This document shows, one piece after another, positions 30,192-41,149 of a DNA stretch of 64,000 bases. The translations under genes and the position numbers were made by a program. The notes under the pieces were generated by a model. It had not been told where the DNA came from. It saw only the letters and a list, made by a program, of their open reading frames with translations, and searched no databases. The stretch is from Cloeon dipterum (Eukaryota; Arthropoda; Insecta; Ephemeroptera; Baetidae), in contig NC_088788.1 of assembly GCF_949628265.1 (NCBI RefSeq), positions 310,001-374,000 on the forward strand, written 5' to 3'. Position 1 is the first letter of the stretch, and every line of letters starts with the position of its first letter.

Positions 30192-31175
30192 ATGTCGCGC
30201 AAAATCGTAAAGTACGTAATATAATTTATTCGCCGTGGGAAGAATGCGCCGAGTGACGTGTGTGTTTTGTTCCGCAGGATTCTGGTCGTCATCTTTCAAA
30301 CGCTGGCCTTCCTCTCGCTGGCCAAAGCTCAATTCCACATTGTCAAGCTGATCGTGCTTGCTGTTTTCGGACTCGGAGGACTTGTGCTCTATCAAGCTGT
30401 AGCATCAGGTGGGACTTATGATTTAATATTTAAATGCAATTTTTGTCAACCCTTTTGGCTTAGCAATTTTCACTCGGACCTTTTTTAATTTTATTCGATA
30501 AAAATTGTTAATTAAAATGTTTCGTAAAAATTTACCAATTAAAGACATTGCTTATTTTATATTTGGATTTTTAAACAATAGAAAATAATAAATTAAAATA
30601 AAAAATAGATTGTTGAGCATTATTTCATTTAGTAAATTTATTTAAAAAATTATGAAATTGATTTCAGGGAGCCCATTGAGCCACATTTCGACGGCAGTGG
30701 GGAAAAGGTCGATTTCCGAGTGGTCCCGGATCAGCAGACTGGGTTCGTCGCCGTCGCTGGCGCACGCACTGCAACTGGACGAGAAAGAATGCGCCCGGCT
30801 GTACATCTGCGAGATGGCCTGCTCGGCGATGCTGAGAAACGCCGACGACAAACTGCTGCCTTCCCATTTACGGTAACGATAGCCATCTCCGCGCGACTCC
30901 GCGAGTGACACTGTTTTTACTTTGCTTCTCTGCTCAATAATTTCGCCGTGTCGCAGGCGCGCGGAGAAAGCAACAATATTAATTAATCAGCTATTTGTCT
31001 CTGGCGCAGGGCTCAATCGGACGAAGATGAAATCGCTCTCGACGAGTTCAGAGCCGCGGCCAGCTTCGGAAAAATGCATAAAGATGTCAACATGTGCCTC
31101 CAGAGGTACAACAAGTGTCCCTTCAAAAGCGTCAGGCAGATGGAAAGGATCATTGGCCAGTATAGAAACTTGTGA
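30192..31175 (+). CDS. Uncharacterised cysteine-bearing insect protein, probably secreted or single-pass membrane
   Basis: Exons: 30,192-30,211; 30,278-30,408; 30,668-30,872; 31,010-31,175. They total 522 bases, 173 residues, with GT-AG junctions in phase. Residues about 6-25 (ILVVIFQTLAFLSLAKA) look like a signal peptide. A second hydrophobic stretch at about 30-48 (LIVLAVFGLGGLVLY) could be a membrane anchor. The rest has only four to five cysteines: ECARLYICEMAC in the middle and MCLQRYNKCPF near the C-terminus. This C-x6-C ... C-x7-C arrangement, with a CPF near the end, recalls a family of small uncharacterised insect secreted proteins known to me only by pattern. Function is unknown. 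The promoter has a TATA box, and AATAAA follows the stop by 46 bases. Confidence is high for the gene, low for its role. Confidence 0.8.
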
Positions 31176-31220
31176 GATGCGCATCAAAAAGTCTGAATCG
31201 TCATTTATTTGTAGTTTTTA

Positions 31221-31226
31221 AATAAA
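31221..31226 (+). terminator. Polyadenylation signal AATAAA of the 173-residue gene
   Basis: AATAAA begins 46 bases after the stop codon at 31,173-31,175, with a second near 31,245. Position and AT-rich surroundings fit a short 3' untranslated region. Confidence 0.6.
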
Positions 31227-31249
31227 AAATAATTTAATTTAAAAATAAA

Positions 31250-32226
31250 ATATTGGAGCGTGTTTTTTCCATTAGAACACTAAAAAAATGAAGTGATTTT
31301 GCAATTAATGAAATTTAATCATTAACCGGACAAATAATAAACAACATTTTGCATTTTTTTCTAGCTTTGACAAGTTTAGTGGTGCATTAGAATTTAATTT
31401 AGCAACCAAATTTCACTATAGCGCCCAAACTTTGGACTCGATTTGTCTTAGAAAATTAATCGGCGCAAGTTGAAAAAATGTAAAGTAAAGAGGAAATGAT
31501 TTTTCATAATTTTTATATCACCTAAAGCCGGTTTTAAGGAAATAAATGAAAATCCAGTAGTGATATTTCAATAAAACCACTTGCTACAACGTTTTTGTGA
31601 AGAGAAAAAGAGGATGCTGGGCAACGCCGCGACACTGCAAAAGGTCTTTGCCGAATTGGCAAAGGTATGGCGAGGTATGAGCAGCGAGGAGCGCTGCAGG
31701 TACAGCACCCCCTGACCGCACGCACCTTTGCTTTGTCGACGCGATATCAATAAATTAATTTTTTGATAAGCCACGCAGTATCTGTTTCTTACAACGCATA
31801 TAACCACAAAGAAAGCCGATATGAAATTTGTAACCGAATACATACAGATAAACAAAGGGATTCATGTTTCGTCTTCTGGGATTAGCAGCGAGGGAATTAT
31901 ATTTTCGTGTTGCGGTGGCAATTATTATGAATTTTGTTTGACGCAAACCTTACGCCACGCCACGCCACGCCACGCGCCACGCGCCACGCAGCATAATGCG
32001 GATTTGCAAGAACGAAAGCATGAGTGTCTCCGGTGGTTTTGTGACGCCCACGAATAAGAGGGAAAGAAAGGTGTTCAATTCTTCACCGCGCGGCCAGCCC
32101 CCTCTAACTTAATTAGGGGTGCGCTGCAAAGTCGCGCTAACAAGATTATGAGAAAACGCGCGCATTTGCCGGGCTTCGGCGCTCGATCGCCGTTTCGCAG
32201 CAGTTCGCCCGGACACCCTTCACGCC
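31250..32226. other. Intergenic region upstream of the Culd-like gene
   Basis: No gene. About 31,951-31,988 is a CACGC microsatellite with some GCCACGC variants. The last 150 bases before the Culd-like start are GC-rich with TCGCGC phrases and probably contain its promoter. No TATA box is seen. Confidence 0.5.
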
Positions 32227-35200
32227 ATGGACTCTTTCCGCATTTTTCACCCCTGCTTCATTGCAATTGGTACGTACACCACTTTTACAATTTATTTCCT
32301 TAGTATAGAATCGAGTTGGAACTGATGAAAAAGATAAAAAAAATAGTTAAATTTGCTGTATTTTGTTGGTTTAGATTTATTTCTAGGTTTACAGACCACT
32401 AAAATGGCATTTTAAAAATTTCAGATAGGAAAATTAACGCATATTAAAGAACAAAATCAGCCATTTAAGATTTGCAAACCCCTGATAAATATTCGTTATG
32501 CAACCTGCCCTGCACGATTCGATCCATGCTGTCTTTTTATGCTCTACTTGTTTTGCTGTGCACATAACATCTAATAATTCTAGTAATTTACACTCTTTTA
32601 TCTTGTTGCCCGCATTGCATTGTATGAAAAAAGGTTTTGCTGCAAAAGAAATGGGTCGATCGTCATTAATCTAATTGTGCTGCGTTAATCTGTCGCGATG
32701 GTGCGCTATGTAAGATCGCGTTGCACAACGCACAACGTGAGCAAAAAATGTGGTGCATCATTATTTTATTGTCTGACATTGTTAACCTGCTCTGGTTTAA
32801 ATTTTCCGTGTAAAAATCCACGAAGAAAATTGGTTACTGTTATTTAAAGAGGTTTAAAAAAATAGCTGCAAAACTAGCACTGTCTCCTTACTTGAAATCT
32901 TAATTTATTTCCCAACAAAGAGTTTCCCTAAATAGTTTCACACGCTGTTGGACAGATCTCGATCAGAGGAATCGAAATCTGCCAAGAAAAAGTGGTCAAG
33001 CGCTGCAAATTTTGGAGAAAATTAGAAAATGTAGAATTTATACTGTAGCAAGGTCCTTTTTTTAAAAAATAATGCGAATAAAAATGTGCGTGCAGGTGTG
33101 ACATGTCTGGTAGGCGTATCGTCAGGATTCACATACTCGCCGCCGCGGGTTGACGAGATCTGCGGCACTCACAACGGGCGCAAGCTGTACCTGGACCTGG
33201 GCGACCGGGGCACCCTGAGAGCGTCGTTCGTGGACGACGCCCTTCTGCAGCAGGAGCAGCGCACGTCGCACGCCACGTGCAGCCTCGAAATCGTCACTTG
33301 CCCCGCGTGCGTCATCACGGCCACCTTCAAGTACCTCAACCTCTCGTCCTGCAGCACAGACTCCTCTTGCAGGTCATTTTTTAGTTGTTTTTTTATCATT
33401 TAAAGTGGAAAGGCTTAATTGGGGGAAAAATGAAAGGATATTATTTTTTTCACGAATAATTCGCAAAAATTCAAAAAATGGCCCGATTTTAGAAACCCGC
33501 ACACGGGCGGGCACGCCTTACCCAGGGGCGTCGATTAGTGCCAAGGACGGCGCCGTCCGGCCCATAGGGCCACGATAACCCCAGTTGGCAAGTGTCACAA
33601 ATCGCGTTTTATCGACTTTAAAAATGTATAGCTCAACTCCTATGGGTCGTAGATTAAAAATCCAAACTTTATCAGACTACCCGTAAAATTCTGCGTGTTT
33701 TAAAGATTTGTTTTTATTTTCTTTAAATTCACCTATTTGCCAGATTCGGATTCCGACTTGAAAATATGCTTCTCCGTGATAAAACGCGTCGATTGCTCGG
33801 GTTTTGCGTCAGAATTCGCAACTTTGCCATATTTTTACACTGGAAGATAGGGAAGGGGCTCGCTTGAGGGGTCCAATTGAAAAAATATGTGTGCGTCGGA
33901 TTTCTCTCGTCAAATTTTAATGTTTTACGGATATTTTTACATGTTTAAATAGTCTGAAAAGCTCCTAAAAGGATATTTTTCTTTTTGAAAATATATTGCG
34001 CTTTCAAACCGAACAAAATAATTTAATAAATATTTTACCCTCAGAAACATCCAAATGAAAAGTTATTATTGAATTAAATTTGCTATCGTAGCCTATTAAA
34101 TTTTAAAAAATTAATTAAAATATTTAAAAATGCTCAAAGTTAAATTTGAAACGAAATTTGTTTCAGATGCGACTACGTTTGGATTTTTGAGCCGCCGTTC
34201 GAGTCGTCAGGCAGCCCGTTTTGCGGCAACAACGGCGGCGGGCAGTCATACAGGTCGCTCACCAGGACTTTGCACGTTTCCTACCTCTTCAGCACGAAGC
34301 GTAGGGATGCTTTCGAGATCGAGTACCGCGCAGAAAGTGAGTAAAAATTTTTATTTTTTGTCTATTTCGATCGGTCTTAATTTATTTTAATTTTTAAGGA
34401 AACAAGCAGGTTTTGGGCCTGACACCGTCCACAGCGATTACGAAGTCAGGCTTCGATGGCAATGCGACGCGCGGTGGTGAGCTCGTTTCGCCTTTCTTCC
34501 CTGCCAATTATCCGCGCGACATCGGCATCGAGTACGTGATCACCACCATGGACCAGAAGTCCAACGTCCAGGTCATTTTCACCGACTTCCAGCTTTCTTC
34601 CTCCAGCATAATCGAGGTTCCGTGGCAGAAGATTGAAATTTTCCTTCTAATTTAAAGTGTTAAAAATATACAGATGTACGATTGGAACGGGCAAAGACTG
34701 CAAGTGTCGTCCGGCGCGTCTTTCCGGCCGCCGATCGTCATTTCGTCAGGTCCATCCCTCATTATCAGGTTCTACGCTAACGGAGGATTTGGACTGGGCT
34801 TTAAGGCCGTTTACACCTTTCTAACAAATGGTGAGCAACTGCTACGAGACAAAAATATTTTTTTACGACAGTATTGGATTTTAATTATAATTTTTTTTAA
34901 ATTAATTTGTGGTTTTTCTCGAGACTGGAATTTCCATCAAGCTGAAGAAAGGAGGTTAAACGTAAAATTCACTCTATTATTTGATCTTTATAGGTTGGAA
35001 AATATATGAAACGACATCAAAATGACAGTCAAATTTAGTGACATTTAATTAATTAGGTTTGAAGTTTGATTTTAAACCCTGAAAAAATCATAACTATTCA
35101 AAAGGGACTCCAAATCTGACCAAAAATTGCATAAAAATAGTGTAATTCAAATTAAAGTTTAATTTTGCGGCGAAAAAACACGTTTATCTAAATTTAAATT

Positions 35201-38200
35201 CAAAATATCACAATAATGTGGAAAGATCGTGCTACAAATTTTGTTTCTTTTGTTTCTGGTTAAATTAGCCACATTTTGGCTGTCTCAAAAATATTTTTTT
35301 GCTCCCTTAGATATGCAGGAATTTCTTAAAATCTCAGGTCGAATTTTAGTGACCCTTGGCTTTCGACCTAGGAACTAGGAAGTTTTTAAACGTGGCAAGT
35401 TGTTGGGCGTTTAATTTAGATCATTATGGACACCCGATTTATCAATTTATCTTCACTCTAACTATATTTTTGGATTTTGGATGATTTGCAGAAGAAGCGA
35501 ACAAAAACCAACTGAAGCAACCTGACACGGACTGCGGGGGTTTCGTGGAAAATCCGGGAGGAGCAATTACCATGATGCACATGACGGAGGAAGGAAGCCT
35601 GAAGAACTTTGACTGCATCTGGGTTGTGAAGCCACCGCGAAATTACTTCAACCTCAAGTCGCACCTCTACGTCAAAATCACCCAGTTTTCAGATTTCGGT
35701 AAATTTAATTAAAATTAATACAAAATAAATAAATTATGCTTATTTTTGTAGGTGGAAATACGGAACTGATTGTGCGGCAAGGCATGACTTCCGAGGGTGT
35801 GGTGGTGGAGAGCCACCGCAGTCCTGTCTCCGAGATCCAGCCCAATTCGCGACTTTCCAAAGAAATGATCATCCCGGTGGACGTCGGTTTCTACATTTCG
35901 CTCAGAGGCGTCTTTTCCTCGCGCTCCAAACTAACCATCGTCTACGCAGCCTTCAGCTACATGGGTATAAACAAAAAATAATTTAAGGACGGTCTTTAAA
36001 TTAATTTAATATTAAAAAAAATAATAATAACCTATTTAGACTGCTTTGCGGGAACGGATTTTCTGTGCAAGAACCACCGGTGCATCTCGACGCGGCTGAC
36101 CTGCGATGGGTTCGACCACTGCGGAGACAACTCTGACGAGCCGACCGCAACCTGCATGCAGGGTACTTCCTATTTTTCACCTTTTCGATGTATTTTATTT
36201 TAATCCTAAAATGATTGCAGAGTTCTGGACGGAACACATTCAATACGACAAACGACGCTACACAGTCACGCCAAACTACTACTTTCCCAAGATGGAGCGC
36301 TACCCTGACCTCAGGACGGCCACCCTGGTCTTCTTGATCAGCAGTTTGGGTGCGGCTCTTGCGTATTTTTATTTGTTAAATGTTATTATTTTCAATGTTG
36401 AACAGGCCTAGTGATGCTGGTCGTTGCCCTGATCGTGTTGCTCTACAGAATGGGCGCCAGGGCCAGGCAGCAAAGGGACCTGCAAAATAGACTCCGCACC
36501 ATCAGCGAACTTTTGGGTTTGTTTCACAATTTACCTCGAAATCGCAGTGTTCTAATAAATGTAATTGGCTTTTTCTTAAAGCAGACAGTGCTAGCATTGA
36601 ACCCGAGTTGGCCCCTGACGAGCCGCCGACCTACGAGGCGCCACCTGGCTACGACGAGATCATCAAGGTGGTCAGCAGGCGCAGTCTCGAGCTGGCCGGA
36701 CCCAGCGGCGTGCCGAGCAGCGCCGAAGGACGCGGCAGGACCAGGAACAAGAGCAAATCCAGGGGCAGGAGGCGCGCCAAGTCCACGCCAGGCATCCCCT
36801 CCACGTAACTAAAATTAAATTTGATTGATTTTTGTAATTTTTAAAATATGGATTCGATTTGGTGTCTCAGGAGGGAACACAACGTGACCCTGAGAGTGGC
36901 TCTGCCGCGCTCGAGGTCGCCTCCTTCTCGCAGGGCCTCTACCGCCTGGTCCGAATCCCAGGGAGGCTCGGCGCCGATAATTTTGCACGCAGTCAGGTTG
37001 GTTCAATTAAATACCCAGCTTTGTGTACAATCACTCTCACAGTCTTTTCCAGCAATCCAGGAACAACCCCCATCCCTGATTCTCCGCCTCCGCCATATAT
37101 GACAGAGCCTTCGTTGGCAGGTAAAATCTCATAAAAACATTTCGGGGCCAGATTTTCAGGTCGGTGACTGGCAAGGGTAAAAATTGTCGCCAATTGTGCT
37201 CGAAATAACTGAGAAAACTGGCCTGGGAGCGAATCTCAGGTCGGGGTACCCTGAAAAAGGTTTTTAGGGTATGCCAGGTTCAAGCCCCGTCCAAGACGTG
37301 TCCGATGAGAGGTCGTGGTCGAAGATCGGACCAACGGCCGAATTTTAACAAAAATAAAACCATTTTCGCCCTTGACCTTAAGCGCGTTGCGAAGCCAAAA
37401 AACTGAAAAAAATAATTTTAATTTTTTATGGTCGCACAAAATCTGATAATCGGGTTACAGGCCGGCGGCGGTCATACGCGTGCGACGGAGTTGGTGAGAC
37501 CCTTAAAGTTTTCTCCGTTAAGAAAACAATCGCGAATTTCCGATGGAGAATGTGCAAAAATCACGTTTTTAAAAGCTAAAAAATTATCTTCTCCAAGGAT
37601 TTTGATCGGATCAGCTCGTGTTTGGTCTTAAAATGATTCCAGATAAATTGTGCGTCGATTTGTGAGCAACCTTTCGAATTTTAGCGCCAAGACGGAGATT
37701 TGGCCGGTGGAAGAGGCAATGAAAATTTCTTCTTTTTGAAGATGAGGCCGAAAATAATTCGCGAAAATTCGGGAAATGGTCAGATTTAAAAAAATTTAAT
37801 ATGGACAGACGCGCCTTACCAAGGGGCGTCGATTGGTACCAAAATCAGTGCCGTCTGGCCCATAGGGCCCCGCCTGGGCCCCAAAAACAAAAGTTTGAAA
37901 TGTCACTAATCACGCTTTTTTACTTTAAAAATTAATAACTAGGCTTCTATGGGTCGTAGAGCAGAAAACCAAAGCTTTTTAGACTTGCCGTAAAATTGTG
38001 CGTCTTTAGAGGTCTTTTTTTAGCCGCCCGCCCCCGTCACCGCCTTTGTCCTAATTTTTAGATTTCAATAATTAAAGGTTGTAAGGATTTTTCTCAAATT
38101 TTCCCTGTAAATCTTTATTAGAAATTGTTGGTTATGAATTTAAAAATAAAAAAATGTTCCACCAGGAAACTTCTCTCAAGACTCGCTGTTCGCGCGTTCA

Positions 38201-39300
38201 GCCCTTCAGGAGGTTGACACGCTGTCCACCCTGAGTACCCTGAGCAGTCAGGACGCCGCGGAGGCGACGTCGCCGACGAGGAGCGTCGTCGAATCAGCGC
38301 TGCAACTGGCGGCGCCGACGCCGTGCAGCGTCATCTGCAAGCTGGCGTCGGTGGAGGCGTTCGAAGACCTGGAAGCGTCGCGCGAGTCGGTGCTGAGCGG
38401 CGTCGGCGCGTCGTCGTCGCCGGCGGCGGCGTCGGCCAATTTCGCGCACTTCGAGTGCGTGGACGAGTACCCGGCGTGCGGCTCGGCCACCGCCAGCAAG
38501 AGCACCAGCATCGACGGCGACCTGTCGGTCGGCACCGCCGCCGAGGACCTGCTCTTCTCGGCGCCCGTCTCCGCCCTCCACTCCAGGACGCCCAGCTCCG
38601 ACTGCCTCGACGAAATGCAGGTGGATTTTAACTAAACTCTTTCTGACAATATCAATTTTAAAGTGGAATCATTTTTTTTTTAAATAGAAAATCACTGTCA
38701 TTCCACTTTAAAATGTTGGTAAAGAAAATTTGGCTTATCTCATTGTCAGCAGCGAACCTTGCGAAAACAGAAAACAGTTCCATTTAAATGACAGGCATTT
38801 TCTGCTTATAAACAGAAAGAGAAAAAAGTGTTGACAGTTGACAGGCGTCGTGCAGCCATCCGTATTTTTCCAACCCAATTGTTTTTGTCCTTCGTTCAAA
38901 ATCAGATACCACGTCTGACATTATCGATTGCTTATTTTTTTTTTACTTTTAAAAAATAGTTTTTGTCACTTCACTCTATTTTGACACTTCAATTCAAATG
39001 GAATTTTGGTTGCAGTTGCTGCCGAAGCCGCCGACCAAGCACGACAACCTGAACCTGAGCCATCAGGTCAAACTGCTGAAGACGCAGATCCAGGAGCAGC
39101 GCGCCAAAATGAGCGGGGAGGACGAGTCGGAGGGCAGCGGCAGGCCGGGGCCCAGCTCCGGCTCGGCGTGGGTCTTCGGGCCGGCCCTGATCGACGTGGA
39201 GACGGAGAACATGCTCAACAGGTTCATCGAGGTGGTGCAGCGGCGCGAGAGCAGCTGCAGCAGCTCCTCCGACGACTCGCAGACAAAACATTTCTTCTAA
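32227..39300 (+). CDS. Culd: CUB and LDLa domain transmembrane receptor, Culd-like
   Basis: Drosophila Culd is a photoreceptor-enriched membrane protein needed for rhodopsin endocytic trafficking; the role here is inferred from architecture. Exons: 32,227-32,269; 33,096-33,372; 34,167-34,336; 34,399-34,616; 34,674-34,830; 35,492-35,698; 35,752-35,964; 36,040-36,162; 36,221-36,349; 36,406-36,516; 36,585-36,804; 36,871-36,996; 37,053-37,120; 38,166-38,620; 39,016-39,300. Total 2,802 bases, 933 residues. Signal peptide about 1-25; CUB-like domains about 34-165, 180-288 and 300-425; one LDLa module about 429-465 (CKNHRCISTRLTCDGFDHCG, then DNSDE); transmembrane helix about 501-526 with the basic stop RMGARARQQR. 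The 400-residue cytoplasmic tail is disordered, with PPxY motifs PPTY (about 563) and PPPY (about 677). All exons stay in phase; the exon 4 donor (GAG/GTTCCG) is weak. Confidence 0.88.
32883..33062 (+). repeat. Dispersed repeat R2, copy in Culd-like intron 1
   Basis: Phrases CTCCTTACTTGAAATC, TTTCACACG.TGTTG.ACAG, GAGGAATCGAAATCTGCC and AGCAAGGTCCTTTTTT recur in the same order at 39,404-39,577 (plus strand) and, reverse-complemented and more diverged, at 48,184-48,306 and 62,690-62,875. It has no coding frame. The class is unknown. Confidence 0.75.
33436..33720 (+). repeat. Dispersed repeat R1, partial copy in Culd-like intron 2
   Basis: Matches the right half of the ARMC8-intron copies: AAAATGGCCCGATTTT, CCCAGGGGCGTCGATTAG, GGCCCATAGGGCC and CTCCTATGGGTCGTAGA. 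It inserts between exons 2 and 3 and leaves both splice sites intact. Confidence 0.7.
37190..38030 (+). repeat. Dispersed repeat R1, interrupted copy in Culd-like intron 13
   Basis: The left half lies at 37,190-37,380 (TACCCTGAAAAAGG, CCGATGAGAGGTCGTGG, GACCAACGGCCGAATTTTAA). The right half lies at 37,740-38,030 (AAGGGGCGTCGATTGG, CTTCTATGGGTCGTAGA). About 350 bases in between are not shared with the other copies and may be a nested insertion or a longer family member. Confidence 0.7.
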
Positions 39301-39403
39301 AGCAAATTAACTGCAGAAATCTTTGCTTAAAGTACAGCTTTACAGCGCCAAAATTGAAGAGCATTCAGTTCAAGCCAAAATTGAGGAAAGTTAGCAAATG
39401 GCG

Positions 39404-39577
39404 AGGAGTGTCTCCTTACTTGAAATCCTATTTAATTTAAAAAAAAAGAGTTTTCCTAAAAGGTTTCACACGGTGTTGCACAGATCTCGACGAGAGGAAT
39501 CGAAATCTGCCAGCGAAAATGTGGTCGAGCGATTGAAATTTTGGAGAAAATTTGAACTTTACCTGGAGCAAGGTCCT
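39404..39577 (+). repeat. Dispersed repeat R2, copy 3' of the Culd-like gene
   Basis: Starts about 100 bases past the Culd-like stop and aligns along its length with 32,883-33,062. It would be included in the Culd-like 3' untranslated region if the transcript runs that far. Confidence 0.75.
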
Positions 39578-40767
39578 TTTTTATTATTTCAAAATATCTC
39601 ATCGACCAACTGCAACAGCATCCCAATTGATTTTTTCGCTTTATTTCGATCCCTCTCGTCACAATGGAATTATGTGCGAAATTGTGAAATGAATCGTGAT
39701 TTTCCAATTAATGCTCGCCGCTTGATTAGCATAAGCTGATTTACTCAAATATTTTAAACGGCAACCTTTCAAAAATGTCTGCAAAGCTTTACTTTAACTA
39801 CTCTGGAAAATCCGCAACTACGCGAGATTTAAATAAGTTGTTTTTGCTGGAGAAACTGCAATACTTAAAATATTGCTTGGCAAAAGCCAGCAGTGTTAGG
39901 AAAATAAGTTAAATATAATTAATTCTTCAGTTATTTGGAGACTGTTAAACGAATGAATCAAATCCGACCACTTCGAACATATCAAAAAATAATAATTTAA
40001 AACCGTGTCAAAGGAATAAAATGCCGTCGATGTAATTTCTGTTTTAATTGCTTGTTTCTTATAAAATTTTAATAGGGAATGATTGAGAGCTGTGATGATA
40101 CGATCTAATATTTTTGTAAAATACTCCTCGTAGGTACATAAATAAAGTAAAAATGCTAGCAAAAGTATAATTAACCATTTTTATTTTGATTATAATAATT
40201 CATCGTCCGAAACATGTCAATGCGTTTAAGAAAACAGTTTATTTTCTTTTTCTTCCAGCAGCACTCGCATGGCGCTCGCAAAGAAACCAACCAACATGCA
40301 CACGACAGGACTCAAAATGCAGAAATATTTTGAGCAATTCACGGTGACACATGCGTCAAGTCGAATCGGGTCTCTCACAGAGGTGTCAACAATTTTGTTT
40401 TTAATCAGCGCAAACAAAAGGAAAGAATAAGAGCCCTTACAATTGCGGTTCGCTTCTCCGGCACATTTTACGCATAAAAACCGTTATTTTGAGTTAATTA
40501 ATTTCCTCGCTGCTTTCGCGCGCGCGAGCATCCACTAGGCAATAATTTAAACTAACCTGTACACAAATTTCTACACAAAGAAACGGATAATAATTATATG
40601 TACTATTAACATTATGATTCTTTCTTCATTTCTGCGCGCTAAGTCCGATGGCAATAAATATATATATTTTTACTTTGCTTACAAACTACAACATTTTTGC
40701 ATTATCTCTTACTTATTATTAAATTTTACAATGTTTCATGAGACAGTGGCAAAAAAAACTTAAACTA
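39578..40767. other. Intergenic, no supported gene
   Basis: AT-rich. A minus-strand frame at 40,226-40,417 contains a hydrophobic cysteine-rich stretch (YFCILSPVVCMLVGFF) but has no good acceptor and no recognised family, so I leave it uncalled. Confidence 0.45.
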
Positions 40768-41146
40768 TAATTTTAAGACAGTTTTTGACGAAAATTCTGA
40801 GCCCACCAATCGATTCCTGAGGGTCGAATTAGTTAAGGGGGATGTTTTTTCCGTTAAAAAAATTGCAGCGAGACGTGCGAACTTATTTCCCGCCAAAACA
40901 AATGAATGCGAGAAGTGCGCATGCGTCAGAGCTGGTTTCAGCACTGCCTGTGCCAATGACTTCTTTGTCTCAGATCCAGCCAGCTCTCACGCATGCGCAC
41001 TTCTCGCATTCATATTGTTTTGGCGGGAAAAAAGGTTCGCCCGTCGGGCTGCTCTTTTTTAACGGCAAAAACATCCACTTTAACTAATTCGAGCCTCAGG
41101 AATCGATTGGCGTGCTCAGAAACTTCGTCAAGTACAGTCTTTAATG
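40768..41146. mobile_element. Fold-back element F2 with NRF1-like sites
   Basis: Two arms of about 155 bases are inverted copies: TTGACGAA, CAATCGATTCCTGAGG, TCGAATTAGTTAA, CCCGCCAAAACAA, GAATGCGAGAAGTGCGCATG and GAGCTGG appear on the left, and their reverse complements on the right. The centre is about 60 bases. Each arm has a GTGCGCATGCG NRF1-like motif near the centre. A half copy is at 63,603-63,763. No transposase is present. Confidence 0.85.
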
Positions 41147-41149
41147 TAT

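Noticed and set aside
40226..40417. Minus-strand hydrophobic frame as a last exon
   Set aside because: No polypyrimidine tract or clear acceptor, no recognised family, and a single short AT-rich frame.
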